A DNA stretch of 64,000 nt from Luidia sarsii (lineage: Eukaryota > Echinodermata > Asteroidea > Paxillosida > Luidiidae). Position 1 is the first letter of the stretch; every line of letters starts with the position of its first letter. The translations under genes and the position numbers were made by a program. The stretch spans positions 3,260,228 to 3,324,227 of the forward strand of contig OX465115.1 in assembly GCA_949987565.1 (NCBI GenBank), read 5' to 3'. The notes beneath the pieces were generated by a model, which saw nothing but the letters and a program-made list of their open reading frames with translations, made no database searches and was not told the origin of the DNA. Of the stretch, positions 21,892-49,789 are shown in pieces.

Positions 21892-23777
21892 GACGCCCAA
21901 GAGAGACGGGACAATCGCCCTTGAACGACAGCGAGTATACATTCACACCAGTCACGCCCAAACACCCTATAGATACTATTTTACGAAATCTGATACTCAT
22001 TCAAAAAGGCCTCCGCGGGTAAAGAATATCTAGAGCATTTTTTACTAGCTATTCTTGTGTATTATTGTTAAGAATACAACGACTGCTCTAGAAGTTCAAC
22101 ACGGTTATATCACGTATACATGTACTTTTCCAAATGGTATTCCACGCCATTATGTACTTTTCCAAATGGTATTCCCGCCTATTATTTACCCCTTTCCAAC
22201 GCCCAAATTTGAACACAAATTGGTACCGATTCCGAGGTCTGCACGGCGGCATCACATTGTTGAAAATCGGCGGTGATTGGGTCCCACCCGCCCAAATCAA
22301 TCTTTGAGGTTGTCCACCGCACTACTTTGATGGGCCACCTATTGGTATTGTGTCTCCAAACCTGATCACCTCGGCGTGTCAAGCGCAGGCTAGATTATAG
22401 ACAGATGAACATTATTAAGCAAATGCATGTACTAATGTATAAAGGGATGCATAGGCCTACCGTATGTTTTTTTCTCCTGATGGCAAAGTATATGTAAAGT
22501 ATCCCAGTGCTTTAGATCCTTTCCCAATTAAATGTGTGATTTACGGAATGTCTATATCTAGCATACCCACAGTAGAACAAACTCATTCATTGAAACTCAT
22601 TCTCCTGATGACGGCCAGAGCATACTGGTCGAAATGTCGAGTTACCCTCAGGTTCTTTTCAGAACCATACCTCTTCCTTTAAGAGACCTGATACATGGTG
22701 TTCACCGCAAACCTTCCTATATTGATTCACCCACCATGCAAAGCCTTAAGTCTCATTCATTCATTGAGCAAAATAATCCGTTGCAACCTCGTACTCACGG
22801 AATTCATTGGAAACCCTGGGCGGTGACGCCGTGCATTTCCCTTCGAGAACGATTAGGGCTCGGAGAAGGAGCCTGTGATTCAACGTTCGTGAAAACAGCA
22901 GGCCTATCAAGAATAATACCACGGTGACAATGGCAGCTTTCGTTAACTTTGAAATAGTAAATTTGGATATTGTTTCATTTCCATTAAGAACTGGAGTGTG
23001 TTTTAAGGAAACTAATTTTACTCGCCTGTAGAATCATTTATAGCGATACACAATGTGTGATTACAAGAATCTCGAGTGAATGAGATCTTAGCTCTGTAGA
23101 TGTCAGTGAATTAATTTGTAATATTCAGCTCAATCTATGTGACCAATGATTGATTGAAGTAGAACGATCTTTTGAAGAGGTGAAGGGGCAATTATTACCG
23201 TGAGTGAATTTGATAGAAACACTTGTATTTTATCCATGTATTTAACGATACCTAGTCCATTTCATACATTCTTTATACTAATTTTTAACATATTTTAATT
23301 GGCACAATGTAAATATTTGTATAGGCCTAGATACCATCTGTGTACTTACACTTTTAACTTCTTGTAATTCGTTCGTTTGAAAATTTTTAGTTTACTTTGG
23401 GAATTTCAGCACAAAGATGATGAACTTTTGCTTGTCTGAATAGTTAAGGAAAATTAAGTGGGACTTTGTTTTAACAATTTTGTAAAATGGCAACGAGACC
23501 TCTGGGTTAATGTATCAGCGCTCTCGCTGCTTGAGGTCTCCTGCCCTTAGATGGTGGTCTACCTGCCGGGGTGGGGCGCCAGCCAGAGACATCCAGGCAC
23601 GCGCCCGTATATATCTCCTGGGACAATGCCCCCAATTTCACGCAGACGAATAGTAACTTGCTGCCGATTCCATGACACTGCCCACAGACTTGTCCCGACT
23701 GTGAGGGCGCCCTGAACTTATACGGGGCATCGAGGCACGAGTCCAATTTCACCAAACTCACCTTTCGCAATAATATT
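21892..23777. other. Scramblase 3' flank
   Basis: No AATAAA close to the stop was found, so the poly(A) site is undefined. A TCCAAATGGTATTCC unit is repeated at 22.13-22.18 kb. A hammerhead-like repeat occupies 22.58-22.73 kb. The stretch 22.92-23.5 kb is AT-rich with no recognised feature. A GGGCGCCAGCCAGAG-containing patch at 23.57-23.77 kb resembles none of the named families closely. Confidence 0.4.
22580..22730 (+). repeat. Hammerhead-like repeat (CTGATGA...GAAA), copy 1
   Basis: CTGATGA lies at 22605-22611, followed by one C, then a stem GGCCAG/CTGGTC with a six-base loop (22613-22630), then GAAA (22631-22634) and TGTC. CTC before the core can pair with GAG after it. Downstream come AGGTTCTTTTCAGAACC (a hairpin) and the conserved tail CACCGCAAACCTTCC. 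The layout is that of a minimal type I hammerhead, but the extra C between CTGATGA and the stem is not canonical. Related copies: 29.38-29.52, 29.88-30.01, 31.66-31.83, 35.75-35.87, 50.65-50.75 and 58.48-58.64 kb. Confidence 0.6.
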
Positions 23778-24228
23778 TGTGACCCAGCACGGCATAATGA
23801 GGAATAACCCCCACTTTTGAGATTTTCTAATGATGTGAAAGAGTATACCATTAGCTTTCAAATGATATCAAAATTATTTCCGTGTGAACTTTGTTGTAAA
23901 TTGTACAAGGTGACTTCGCTCGTTCATTTGGTACCAGGCACAATATAGCAGCACCAGTCTAGCTCCTTGAAAGCGGCCATTCAAAAAGGCAGGAACTTTA
24001 CATTTTCATGAAAACAGTACACAAACACTCCCCCGAAATCCTCGTTTTTTCAACATTTCGAGACGGATTTCGAAAAATCCTTTGGACATAAGATCCTCCA
24101 ATACATTAACTTTCCGAAAATACAAAAACCAAAAAATTATCGAATTGAGAAGATACTTTGACTTCAGGCGTTGTTTACTCGAAAAGTGTTTTGGTGGGAT
24201 ATTCCTCATGTCGCTGTGCCGGGTCACA
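23778..24228. mobile_element. 'TGTGACCCGGCAC' MITE, copy 1 (451 bp, long form)
   Basis: Terminal inverted repeats are TGTGACCCAGCACGGC at the left and GCTGTGCCGGGTCACA at the right. The interior contains ATAATGAGGAATAACCCCCA, TTTCTAATGATGTGAAAGAG and GTGTTTTGGTGGGATATTCC. The long form carries about 200 extra bases (TCGTTCATTTGGTACCAGGC, AGCGGCCATTCAAAAAGGCA) also present in the 40.996-kb copy. No transposase is visible. Confidence 0.9.
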
Positions 24229-26249
24229 TTTGTCTGCTACATGTGTGTACATGGTTTATTAAGCCGTGAGTTATTGTACCCGGATGATCTGTCCAACACC
24301 TATATAATTTATGCAGTGTCTGAATGCTATAGCCTAGAGGGAAAAAAAATCGTCCAGCAATACATATCATTTTAATGTGATTAATCATAATTAATGTATC
24401 TTTAACCAAAAATATTATTACACATTAATGCCTTATCCTAAGAGATGATACGTGTGGATGCCCATAATAGTCACGACAAGGACTGATTTTAGTGCAAGCT
24501 TCCCTTTAACTTCTTCATTTGGTCATGTTACGTTACATAGGTGTGTAAAAATGTAGCTAAAAATTAAAAAAACCTCGTGTAATACTTTTTTTATTGGACT
24601 GAATTTTCCAAAAAACGACGTGATTTGTTCCGGTATATATTCAGATCGCTCTTGACAATCTTATCGTTCATTTTCCTAATGTAAAAAACCCCGATATTTT
24701 CACAATGACCGTTCCAGTTTGAGAATGGAAGCTGTATTATGGCTGCCTTGTTTGGAATCAGATTTATTTTAACCATTAATTCGAATACAGCAACTGGCAT
24801 TATTAATGTAGTTGATTTGTGAATGTTTAACGAAAATGATTTGTTTTATCCGGTGCTCAATAATTGAATCGCAGCTTGTATTTTTGCAGCCTTATTGAAA
24901 GAATGGAACATCATTTCTACCACAGCCTCGGTCTGTAACTCTTCCTTCAACCCGTCACAATATAACTGTTCCAATTTTGCGTGATAGTGCTCAATAAATC
25001 CTATAGGTTGTGTGTAAAAAGAAAGACTATAGGTAGCCAGCCCTCTCATTCATTCAATACTGGTGTGCTATTTGCGACCCGTCCATCGTTGATCCGCCGT
25101 TGCCATGCCAATAGATCTTGGTGACAGACACGCGATCCTGTACGATCATGGACCTCGATACGACCTCTTTTCTTTTTTTGCACGACCCTCTGGACACGTG
25201 AACTTGAGACGAAATTGCTTCCAAGGACGATGCGCCATTGTCACTAGATAGAGGACTCGGGTTCTGGTCGCTGTCCAGTCAAGAGTTCCTCGCTATTTTC
25301 CCACGTTCTTGAAGTCCTTCGCCACCACTGTTGAGGCCAACTTGAGTTGGTCTTACGTGTGCTGTTCAGCGCGGTCAGTCAGGATGAGATTTCCAGACGT
25401 ACTTTAACAGAGTACATGTATACGGTAGTTAGGCTTGGCTAACTCCCAATGGCCTAGTAGCATTTAATTTATAAGGCTTTGTACGTAGGCGGATATCTCG
25501 TCCTTTGTCTTCAGGATGACTCGAATGCTGCCAATACACCGATCCATCCAGTAGCGCCCACCATAGCAACGGCCAAGCAGCCACGCTCATGCGCACAACG
25601 TGTCACGATCGCCCACGCGCCGTGGGCGTCTACTGCGTGCCCGCAACCACCGAAAGCACTTCTCAACGTTGGCCTTTGGTTTTGGAAAAGGCCAAAAAAT
25701 GTCCCTCTTGTTAAGGTATCGAGAGTCAGAATCACCATGAAAATGATTATAAACACCGCTTGACCATGGAGATAAAACTCAGGTTTGCAAAGGAATTTCA
25801 CGATGCACACGAAACCATAGTAAACATAACGAACATTGTGTATATAGTAGAGAATACACAATTTAAAACGATATGTCGGACGGAATGGCGGCAATTTGTC
25901 GGACCAAAATATCGCCCGTTGTGATTGGTCGATTTGTCAAGGGGCGTGGCCTACTGGATCGGCCTATTCCCCTCTGAAGGCAAATTGTTGCTTGCATCTG
26001 AATGGAAATGGGAAAAAGGGACGTTAATGGTTAAATGCTGCTCCCGACTGGCACCCCATCGCAGCAAAGACGAGTTGACTAATTGGGAAGGGCGCCATCC
26101 ATCTAAGGGCTCGTTACCCTTTCCAGGAAAACTTCCTGGGCTGTCCACTCTATGTAGACTTAAAGATAAATGGTCCAGTTATCCATCTGCTCGGTAAGTT
26201 GCCCCCAATAAAGTCCAGTGCGCACAACACTGGTCGAAGTAAAAAAAAA
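24229..26249. other. Intergenic interval between the convergent genes
   Basis: I recognise no gene. The 24.3-25.05 kb part is AT-rich and featureless. At 26031-26110 there is a SINE 5' flank (CCCGACTGGCACCCCATCGC through CCATCTAAGGGCTCG) lacking its tRNA-like head. Reading frames at 25.48-25.89 kb show no motif. Confidence 0.4.
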
Positions 26250-26455
26250 AAGCATCCATACGTTGTCTGATCCAACGTATGCATGAAATAGCACACTTGT
26301 GAAAATTTCAGCTCAATCCGCCAACCGAGTCTCGAGAAAAATTAAAAGTGAAAACCGCTTCATTTTTGTTTCGCGAAAACGACTTAAAAGATTTCTTTTG
26401 AGAACATTATTTTCCGTTTTTCGATCTTACCAATGTTGTGTAGGGGCTTTAAGCG
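26250..26455 (-). mobile_element. TTAA-flanked MITE, truncated inverted copy
   Basis: The sequence is the reverse complement of the 18.07 and 57.86-kb elements (CGAGACTCGGTTGGCGG, GCATACGTTGGATCAGAC and TCGCGAAAC shared). It keeps the end AATGTTGTGTAGGGGCT followed by TTAA at about 26450. The other terminal repeat is missing, so this copy is broken. Confidence 0.8.
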
Positions 26456-26644
26456 GATCTCCATACCCATACAGCCATTGCAACAGAATAAATAAACAAC
26501 ATCCGAAAATCTGACGTCAGGAGTACTTCAGTCAAACTAGGAAATATTTACTATAAATTGATGAAAGACTTTTTAGACCACTTCTCAGTTCTCAAAGGAC
26601 GCACTTGTAACAGTTTTGTTTTTCCAACTATAAAAAATATCGGC

Positions 26645-26650
26645 TTTATT
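26645..26650 (-). terminator. Candidate polyadenylation signal of the alkaline phosphatase gene
   Basis: AATAAA is read on the - strand about 110 bases after the stop codon at 26760. It is the first perfect hexamer downstream, but it has not been checked against transcript data. Confidence 0.5.
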
Positions 26651-26759
26651 GAAAGTACTGCAATGCGTTATAAATTACTATACTTTTGGTAACTAAATCA
26701 GTACTTAGTTTTCAAGATTCCACTGGACACTATTCGAATGTATAATACTACTTAACAAT

Positions 26760-42768
<16,009 letters not shown>

Positions 42769-44125
42769 GCAGCTTCTCGGAAAATCACGCTAGTACACTG
42801 CTTCACCGACTTCCCCCGACAAAACTCCGCCGCGTATTCTTATACAGTACACCGATCGAGTTTTAGCTGTGGCAGCTTTGTACTGACGGCCAGCCAACGC
42901 AACACTGAACCCCGGGTTTTACCGGCGGGCTCGGGTTTTTATTGCCCGCCTGGGCTCTCGTTGACCTTGCCCAGAAACGGCCCCGCATAGCTAGCTGGGA
43001 GCGCCACGCTGAGTTTCGGTTTAGCTCACAGCGGCCTTTAATCAGTCACTGTTGCAATTTCCGATTTTTTTTTCTTTCTCTCTCCACCACTCAAAGCCAA
43101 AGCCTCCCACAATGTGTAGTCAACATGGCTTGTAGGCTATTGTATTTTGCCCGTGATTCATAATGATACAATTTCAGTGAGTGGTACATTGCAGGGGTTC
43201 GACAAATCAAAATGCGTCCAAAAGTAGAACAGTGACAAAATGTATCAACCAATCAGCTATCAAAAATTCGGTATTGCGCACAAAGGTTTTAGTTATTGCA
43301 GTAGGCTAAACTTCGAGAGACTGACACATACGACAGTACTAGTACGCAGGGTCTAACCAGTCGATTTCGGTCGTTCCCTGGGGGCTTTTCGACCAATCAG
43401 AAGGCCGAATTTACCCTCAGCCGACCCTCATTAGCTTAGCATGAGGAATGGGAACATTCCATGTAGCGCGAGGGTGTAGGAAAAGTTGAGGGACTATTGT
43501 AATTATAAATAACAGAGGGTATACAGGGGTAACATTTTATGCCATTATTAAAGTAATACGCTTTTTGAAAGAAACTTTAATTTATTTTTCTGTGTAATGT
43601 ATATCTTACCGTGTGATTTATCCCTACATTGAAATTAATTACCTACGACATACAAATGGTACGGTCCCATGGGAAAACCTCTCCCTGCTCTGCAACAGGG
43701 GGATGGGGTCTGTATCGATCACAATGGACCCAGTGACGTCACGGTGGTGAGTCATCGTGCACCGGTAAACTTTCCGTAAGTAAACTAGTATATTATATTA
43801 TTTCAGTCCTGGCTATTGGACCCCTCGAAATTCGCGGTGTTTTTAAAACGCTTCACAGTATAAATGGCTTCGGCGTTGCATGCGCATTACTTTTTGAGGG
43901 ACAATTCACACGCGGACGTGGATCGAGGGAAAGCTAGTCCGGGCCTTGGAAACAGGTCTAAGCAGCCTGTTGTAAACAATCGCGAGGAATCCTGAACGGC
44001 ATTGGAACAGCATTTAATTAGGAAGCAAATGCCGTTCATATTCTGCAGTTAGATCACCCACAGTCACCCACACTAAATACATGTATTATTGTAAAATGCA
44101 AATTCTCCCTAAACAGGGCTGTATA
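42769..44125 (-). other. Upstream flank of the alkaline phosphatase gene
   Basis: The first 250 bases upstream of the ATG at 42768 are rich in CpG, as expected near a promoter. No TATA box can be assigned with confidence. Further upstream no gene or repeat family is seen until the RT-tail fragment. Confidence 0.4.
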
Positions 44126-44345
44126 AAGCCACTCAAGGTTAAGGGCTAGGGAAAGAAGGAGATCGGGAGGGACACAGGAAGGCTGGAGATAGGAATTGAC
44201 ATTGGCAAGATCGTATGCTGGTGGGAAACATGAACCAGGAAGGGAATTCCAAGGAGCGGCCGAACTTGGGAAGAAGCTGTTCTGATACCTCTTTGTTCTA
44301 CACCTTGGGAGAGACAGAGTGTGCGTGTGAGAGGAGGCAAACAGC
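44126..44345 (-). mobile_element. Non-LTR retrotransposon RT tail fragment, copy 2
   Basis: On the - strand it encodes LPRCRTKRYQNSFFPSSAAP followed by WNSLPGSCFPP, then DLANVNSYLQ, the C-terminal end of a CR1/L2/jockey-type reverse transcriptase. The nucleotide sequence (AGCCACTCAAGGTTAAGGGC, ATGAACCAGGAAGGGAATTC) matches copy 1 at 36.84 kb, so both come from one family. The 5' part is missing. Confidence 0.75.
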
Positions 44346-45058
44346 CTGGTTGCTCGCTTGATATTAATGTCCCGATTTTCGCATTGCACGAAAACATTGT
44401 TCACATACAAGTATCAACATCGCCTCTGCGTAACAAATGGGGATATCGAACTGTGCTCCGGTTTTAACGAGGTTCCGGTTATAACGACCGAGTATCCGGT
44501 GGACCTCATTATAGACCCATTTGACCCCGTTTACATGGACGCGGCCATGTCTGGGGGGCTCTTAGTCTCACGCACCGGCCCCTTTGTGCATACTAAATGT
44601 ATCAATCACCTGATAGGCCCACACAAAATGGTTGTCACGCGGTGCCCCCCAGCTATGGCGGCTTCGGGAAGGATTCCCCGAATGGGTCTAAAACTGGAGT
44701 CGACTGCACCAACCACACGACTGCAGCGTCCAGGCTAAAGCCCCCATATTTACGAAGCTGGATGGCGCGACCGTCACTGTACGGTACTGACGTTGAAGAT
44801 GAAGACGCCACAAGTTACCTCTTCTTTGAATGCTGTCTTTGAAAGACAGAGAAACCCAGAGGACCGAATCTGCGCATCGCACATAAAGCATAATAGATCT
44901 GGCTTATTAAACACTATATATAATAGCCAACGGCTGAATTGCACAGTGATTTACATGGTAAATCACGGAACCAAAGCATGCCAGACAATGCAATGATTCA
45001 GCGAAGAAACTCTGACATCATGTCCGCAATGCGGTCGGACAGTGCGAGAGAGTATATA

Positions 45059-45581
45059 TGTGACCCGGCACAGCATAATGAGGAATATCCCCACTTTTGA
45101 GATTTTGAGGTTTTCTAATGATGTGAAAGAGTATACCATTAGCTTTCAAATAATATCAAAATATAATATCCTCTAATACTTAAAATTTCCGAAAATAAAA
45201 AAGAAGAAAATTGATTTGTAATCGAATTGTGGAGATACTTCAGGGCTCTATTTCATAACAAGGGTATAGGAAACTTCCTAAATAAAATGTTCCTAAATTA
45301 AGAGCAATGTGCGTAATAAAATGTCTAAACTTATGACAATTAAGGCACAAATTCAGTCCAGAGATGGAAATGGATTCTTCCTAGTAGATGACCTACATTG
45401 GTTTATGAAATAGGAACATTGATGCTATGATGCTTCAGGTTTTGTTTTCTGGAATTAGAAATGAAATTCTTCCTAAGTCCCAGATAGGAATATTCCTGCC
45501 TCTAATGAAATAGAACCCTGGTGTTGTTTATTAAAAAAGTGTTTTGGTGGGATATTCCTCATGTCGTTGTGCCGGGTCACA
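45059..45581. mobile_element. 'TGTGACCCGGCAC' MITE, copy 5, interrupted
   Basis: The ends are TGTGACCCGGCACAGC and GTTGTGCCGGGTCACA, with TATA on both outer flanks. It is 523 bp only because a second element (45241-45520) is inserted near its right end. Confidence 0.9.
45241..45520. mobile_element. Nested MITE with CAGGG ends (280 bp)
   Basis: It starts CAGGGCTCTATTTCATAA and ends with TTAATGAAATAGAACCCTG-like sequence (actual CTAATGAAATAGAACCCTG), an inverted match. CAGGG termini recall hAT-type elements, but no eight-base duplication can be read with certainty. It splits the TGTGACCC element and is therefore younger. Confidence 0.75.
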
Positions 45582-46374
45582 TATACCAAAAGACCACCTA
45601 CCAAACGTCAGTACATCACCAAATGCGGGTAATAATTAAATCGTGAAATTATTATCATACGCGAATGGTCAGTGATTGAATGAATTCTTTCAGGATTTCA
45701 TTGTGGCCATTATTTCACGTCAGCCATTTCGCACTGAGTGTGCGAGAATTCGGGCCGCGTTCAAATCTAATTGCTTTCCCCTCTATGATTGCACAGCGGC
45801 TGTTATGCACATTAAAAACGAAAAAAAAAACCCCAGTGATTAAAACCGACTTCATTCTCAGAGTGAAAACTTAATTTCAAAAAGACGCAACTGCGCTCCC
45901 GAATTCCCGAAGGCATCTGTGTTATGTAAAGACCCAGAGACAAGTCCGATTTTTTTTTCTAAAAACGAGCAGATTGCAAACTCATCGCACGTGCATTCCT
46001 GATCCTCGTCCAGACTGCTTATGAATTATAGCCCGGTGTAATACGCGCAACGGAGAGATGGGGGGCGGACTGCGCAGCCAGTGAAATGTGGATGATCGGC
46101 CACGTGCACGTGCCTCACTGGTAAATCAGGTCTGCAGCTGTCATCGCGACATCACGTCCACGGCGGTCGAGTGCACGGGACGACTGACAAATTCAATTAC
46201 ATCTCAGAAAACTCGAGGCAGGACCTTCCTCGAAGGCAGACCTTTTCTTATCAGTGCATTCGTGGAAGGTCCTGCTAGGATTTAAATGCCGTACCCTCTT
46301 TGGTTTTTTTTTTGGGGGGGGGAAATAGGCCATTTTGGTCATTTAGCGGTCATTTGGCGTGCGGGCTTACGGGC

Positions 46375-47500
46375 GGTTGGGCGGGCAAGTAGGAGGGCAG
46401 GTAGGCAGGTAAGCACTGCAGGAAAGGCAGGCAGGCACTGCAAGAAAGGCAGGCAAGCAGGCAGGCACTGCAAGAAAGGCAGGCAGGCAGGTAAGCACTG
46501 CAGGAAAGGCAGGCAGGCACTGCAGGAAAGACAGGCAGGCACTGCAAGAAAGGCAGGCAGGCAGGCAGGCACTGCAAGAAAGGCACGCAGGCACTGCAGG
46601 AAAGGCAGGCAGGCAGGCAGGCACTGCAGGAAAGGCACGCAGGCACTGCAGGAAAGGCAGGCAGGCAGGCAGGCACTGCAGGAAAGGCACGCAGGCAGGC
46701 ACTGCAAGAAAGGCAGGCCGGCAGGTAAGCACTGCAAGAAAGGCAGGCAGGCAGGTAAGCACTGCAGGAAAGGCAGGCAGGCAGGTAAGCACTGCAGGAA
46801 AGGCAGGCTGGCACTGCAGGAAAGGCAGGCAGGCACTGCAGGAAAGACAGGCAGGCACTACAGGAAAGGCAGGTAGGCAGGTCAGTACTGCAGGAAAGGC
46901 AGACAGGCACTGCAGGAAAGGCAGGCAAGCAGGCAGGCACTGCAAGAACGGCAGGCAGGCAGGTAAGCACTGCAGGAAAGGCAGGCAGGCAGGTAAGCAC
47001 TGCAGGAAAGGCAGGCTGGCAGGTAAGCACTGCAGGAAAGACAGGCAGGCACTGCAGGAAAGACAGGCAGGCACTACAGGAAAGGCAGGTAGGCAGGTCA
47101 GTACTGCAGGAAAGGCAGGCAGGCACTGCAAGAAAGGCACGCAGGCAGGCACTGCAGGAAAGGCAGGCAGGCAGGTAAGCACTGCAGGAAAGGCAGGCAG
47201 GCAGGCACTGCAGGAAAGGCAGGCAGGCAGGCAGGCACTGCAAGAAAGGCAGGCAGGCAGGCAGGCACTGCAAGAAAGGCAGGCAGGCAAGCACTGCAGG
47301 AAAGGCAGGCAGGCAGGTAAGCACTGCAGGAAAGGCAGGCAGGCTGGCAGGCACTGCAGGAAAGGCAGGCAGGCAGGCATGCAGGTAGGCAGGCACAGCA
47401 TGGAAGGTAGGCAAGCAGGTAGGAAAGCAGGCAGGCAGGCAGGGCAGGCGCGCAGACAGGGCAGGCAGGTACCGGTATAGGAAAGGCGGGCACTGCAGAA
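46375..47500 (+). repeat. GGCA-rich minisatellite, about 1.1 kb
   Basis: The basic unit is (GGCA)2-5 followed by CTGCAGGAAA or CTGCAAGAAA. Unit length varies between about 22 and 34 bp because GGCA copy number changes. Most units carry a PstI site. All frames on both strands are open for 130-350 codons, giving Cys/Leu/Pro-rich or Gly/Arg/Gln-rich peptides with no biological meaning. Confidence 0.95.
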
Positions 47501-48860
47501 GCAGGCAGTAGCCTAGGTCACTATTACTATCGGAAAAACCAATAGACGCATATAGTGCCTCGTCCTACGGATACCACAGATGACATGACTTGATGACGTC
47601 ATACAGTGGTCAAACCCCACTTTCATAATGACGCCGCGTTGTGGTAACATGACTAGACTTGGCCGTAGGTGCGGGCATCATTTCATTGAATCACTGCACC
47701 ATCGGAAGTCGAGCATAAACTGTGCACGTCCTCCCAACTGTACGTACAACGGGGTGGCCATGCACGAGGCATGGTTGCCTATTAAACGCATGCAGTCATC
47801 TTGCCATGGAGCCAAGTCAACCACGCTATAACCGCTATAACCCGCTATAACCCACTGCTCATTCAGTCTCCGTTACGTCCCAAGGATCGGATGTGGCGTG
47901 TTCCTATCAAACACCACGGCACCAGCACGGCCCAAACCCGAGCATGGTTGTAAAACGGAGACCACGCAGGATGCCTCCGACTTTGGCAGAGGCTGGCAGT
48001 CCGCAGACGAAACATCGTGATCCACCGAACCATTGCTCTCATGGACGTCAACAGGCGGGGGGGCAGGTATCATTTCAACTGCCCCCCCCCCCTCCATCAC
48101 ACACACTTTTGGGATCAGAAGTATATGGGATAAAACTTCATGGGCGATGCACAGATTGTGACTTGAACACATTCAAAACTAGCATTGAAAGAGCAGGGTA
48201 CAACCAATATAATAGACAGCTATGAACTCAATTTAACAAGGCACATTTTTTTTTCTCCCTCACGAAGACCCTTTGAAGAAGATGAAACACACCATAGATT
48301 TGCACCGTACCCAAATGGCATGATTACAAGCACGAACATGCAAAGAAAGCTCGCAATACAGTGGGAGGAGGGGACAACGCTTCCCTTGCTTCTAGTTCGG
48401 CCCTGGTCACTCTATTCCCTCGCAAACCATGGTCCCCCCCACACACACACACTTTTCAGTCCCGGTAGACGCCCTTGATTTATCTTCGCATCATTCGCCA
48501 CGATGAATAGTACTCCCTCGTCAAAAAATGTTGACATTAGCAATTGTAACAGATTCCTATAGAAAACACTTAGCCAGAATCAACACGCGGTCCCGCGGTC
48601 TCCGAAAAGCTATCGCTGCAGATCAAATGGGTAAAGAAAAAATGATATGACCTTGACCTAGTTATAGCAAGGAGGTGGTTATAGGTCTCAGTGCTCGGTG
48701 GGCAGATTTAATCATGATACGAAGGTATATACGGCTTTCCAAGTACATAAATAAGTTTGGTCATTTTTTATTTTGTCTTTGTCTTCCAACTCACTCCGTT
48801 ATTACCTCCGCCAAGGTTATGTTTGTCCGTCTGTCTGTCTGCCTGTCTGTCAGCTAAATA
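47501..48860. other. Unassigned intergenic interval
   Basis: No gene is supported. C-runs occur at 48.08 kb and a CACACA run at 48.44 kb. The end of the stretch has CTGTCTGTCTGCCTGTCTGT at about 48.83 kb. Confidence 0.4.
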
Positions 48861-48862
48861 AC

Positions 48863-49036
48863 TGGTTGAATTGCTTCTGACTGGCGCCCCAACACGGCAA
48901 AGTCTAGTTGACTATGGAAGGCCACCATCTAAGGGATTGATAGCTCAGATGGAAGAGCAGTTACGTTAATCCAGAGGTCTCATCTCGGGTTCAAGGCCCG
49001 GTCCAGTCAAAGTGTTCTTTGCCATTTTTTTTTTTC
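48863..49036 (+). repeat. tRNA-derived SINE, copy 2
   Basis: TTGCTTCTGACTGGCGCCCC and GACTATGGAAGGCCACC are followed by GATAGCTCAGATGGAAGAGC and the B box TCGGGTTCAAGGCCC. The tail is GTTCTTTGCCATTTTTTTTT. The same family as 38.22 and 58.69 kb, with a small deletion in the anticodon-arm region. Confidence 0.8.
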
Positions 49037-49789
49037 AAGAGTAGAACATGAGTCAAACCTGGCACAATCGTCTGGGTGGCTTTTGTTATATGCTGCATAT
49101 TGTTTTGTGGTAGGCTGAAAAAAAGATTCATTGTTTTAAAACTTGGGGAACAGTGGTGCCCGAATTCGGAGGTCCCGGCACATGGCAACACCAACAGCGC
49201 CCCGGATTCGTTGAAGGTTGAGCAATTTTTTTTAATTTAAGGGTGCTCAAGAAGCTCTTTAAAATTGGTTCCTAGTATGGTTGGCCTGCGGCTACTCCAT
49301 CTGCACAGCTGCCAATATATCTTAAAGGAAATTAGGAACACCGCTGCTAAAAAAAAAAGGAATCACAGAACAAACTACACAGGAATACATGTGTATTTCT
49401 AAGTCAAAAATTGGAAACTGTTGTCATGAGCTTGAAAAGAGTGATAATTTGTTTACCACAAAGGAGGAATGATTCCTCCAAAATAGGAATGGTTGCCAGC
49501 TATGGCCCTGTGTGGATGGGAGCGTAATGGAGTGACCTCCCAGGTAATAATAGATATAATATGAAGGTTAATGTGGGGGTCCACAGGTGGCACTTGTAGT
49601 TTATCTGTTCCATTCAGCCAACACTGACAGGAAGGAAAAGCCTCACTGAAGGGCGTTCGTTTTCCTCTTGGCAAGATGAACTCTTGAAATGTGTCAAGGC
49701 GAACTATCGTGTGGTTAATCAGATCAATTCATTTGTGCTCAAACTTCTGGACTATTAATACGAACACATGGCTTGCGTAAGTACTATTT

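Noticed and set aside
25479..25894. Overlapping frames of 94 and 127 codons
   Set aside because: No recognisable domain, no splice context linking them to a neighbour, and both strands open over the same DNA.
46286..47493. Several long frames rich in Cys/Leu/Pro/Ala or Gly/Arg/Gln
   Set aside because: They overlap the GGCA-rich minisatellite and are open on both strands in most frames. Without a start context or non-repeat sequence they are not credible genes.
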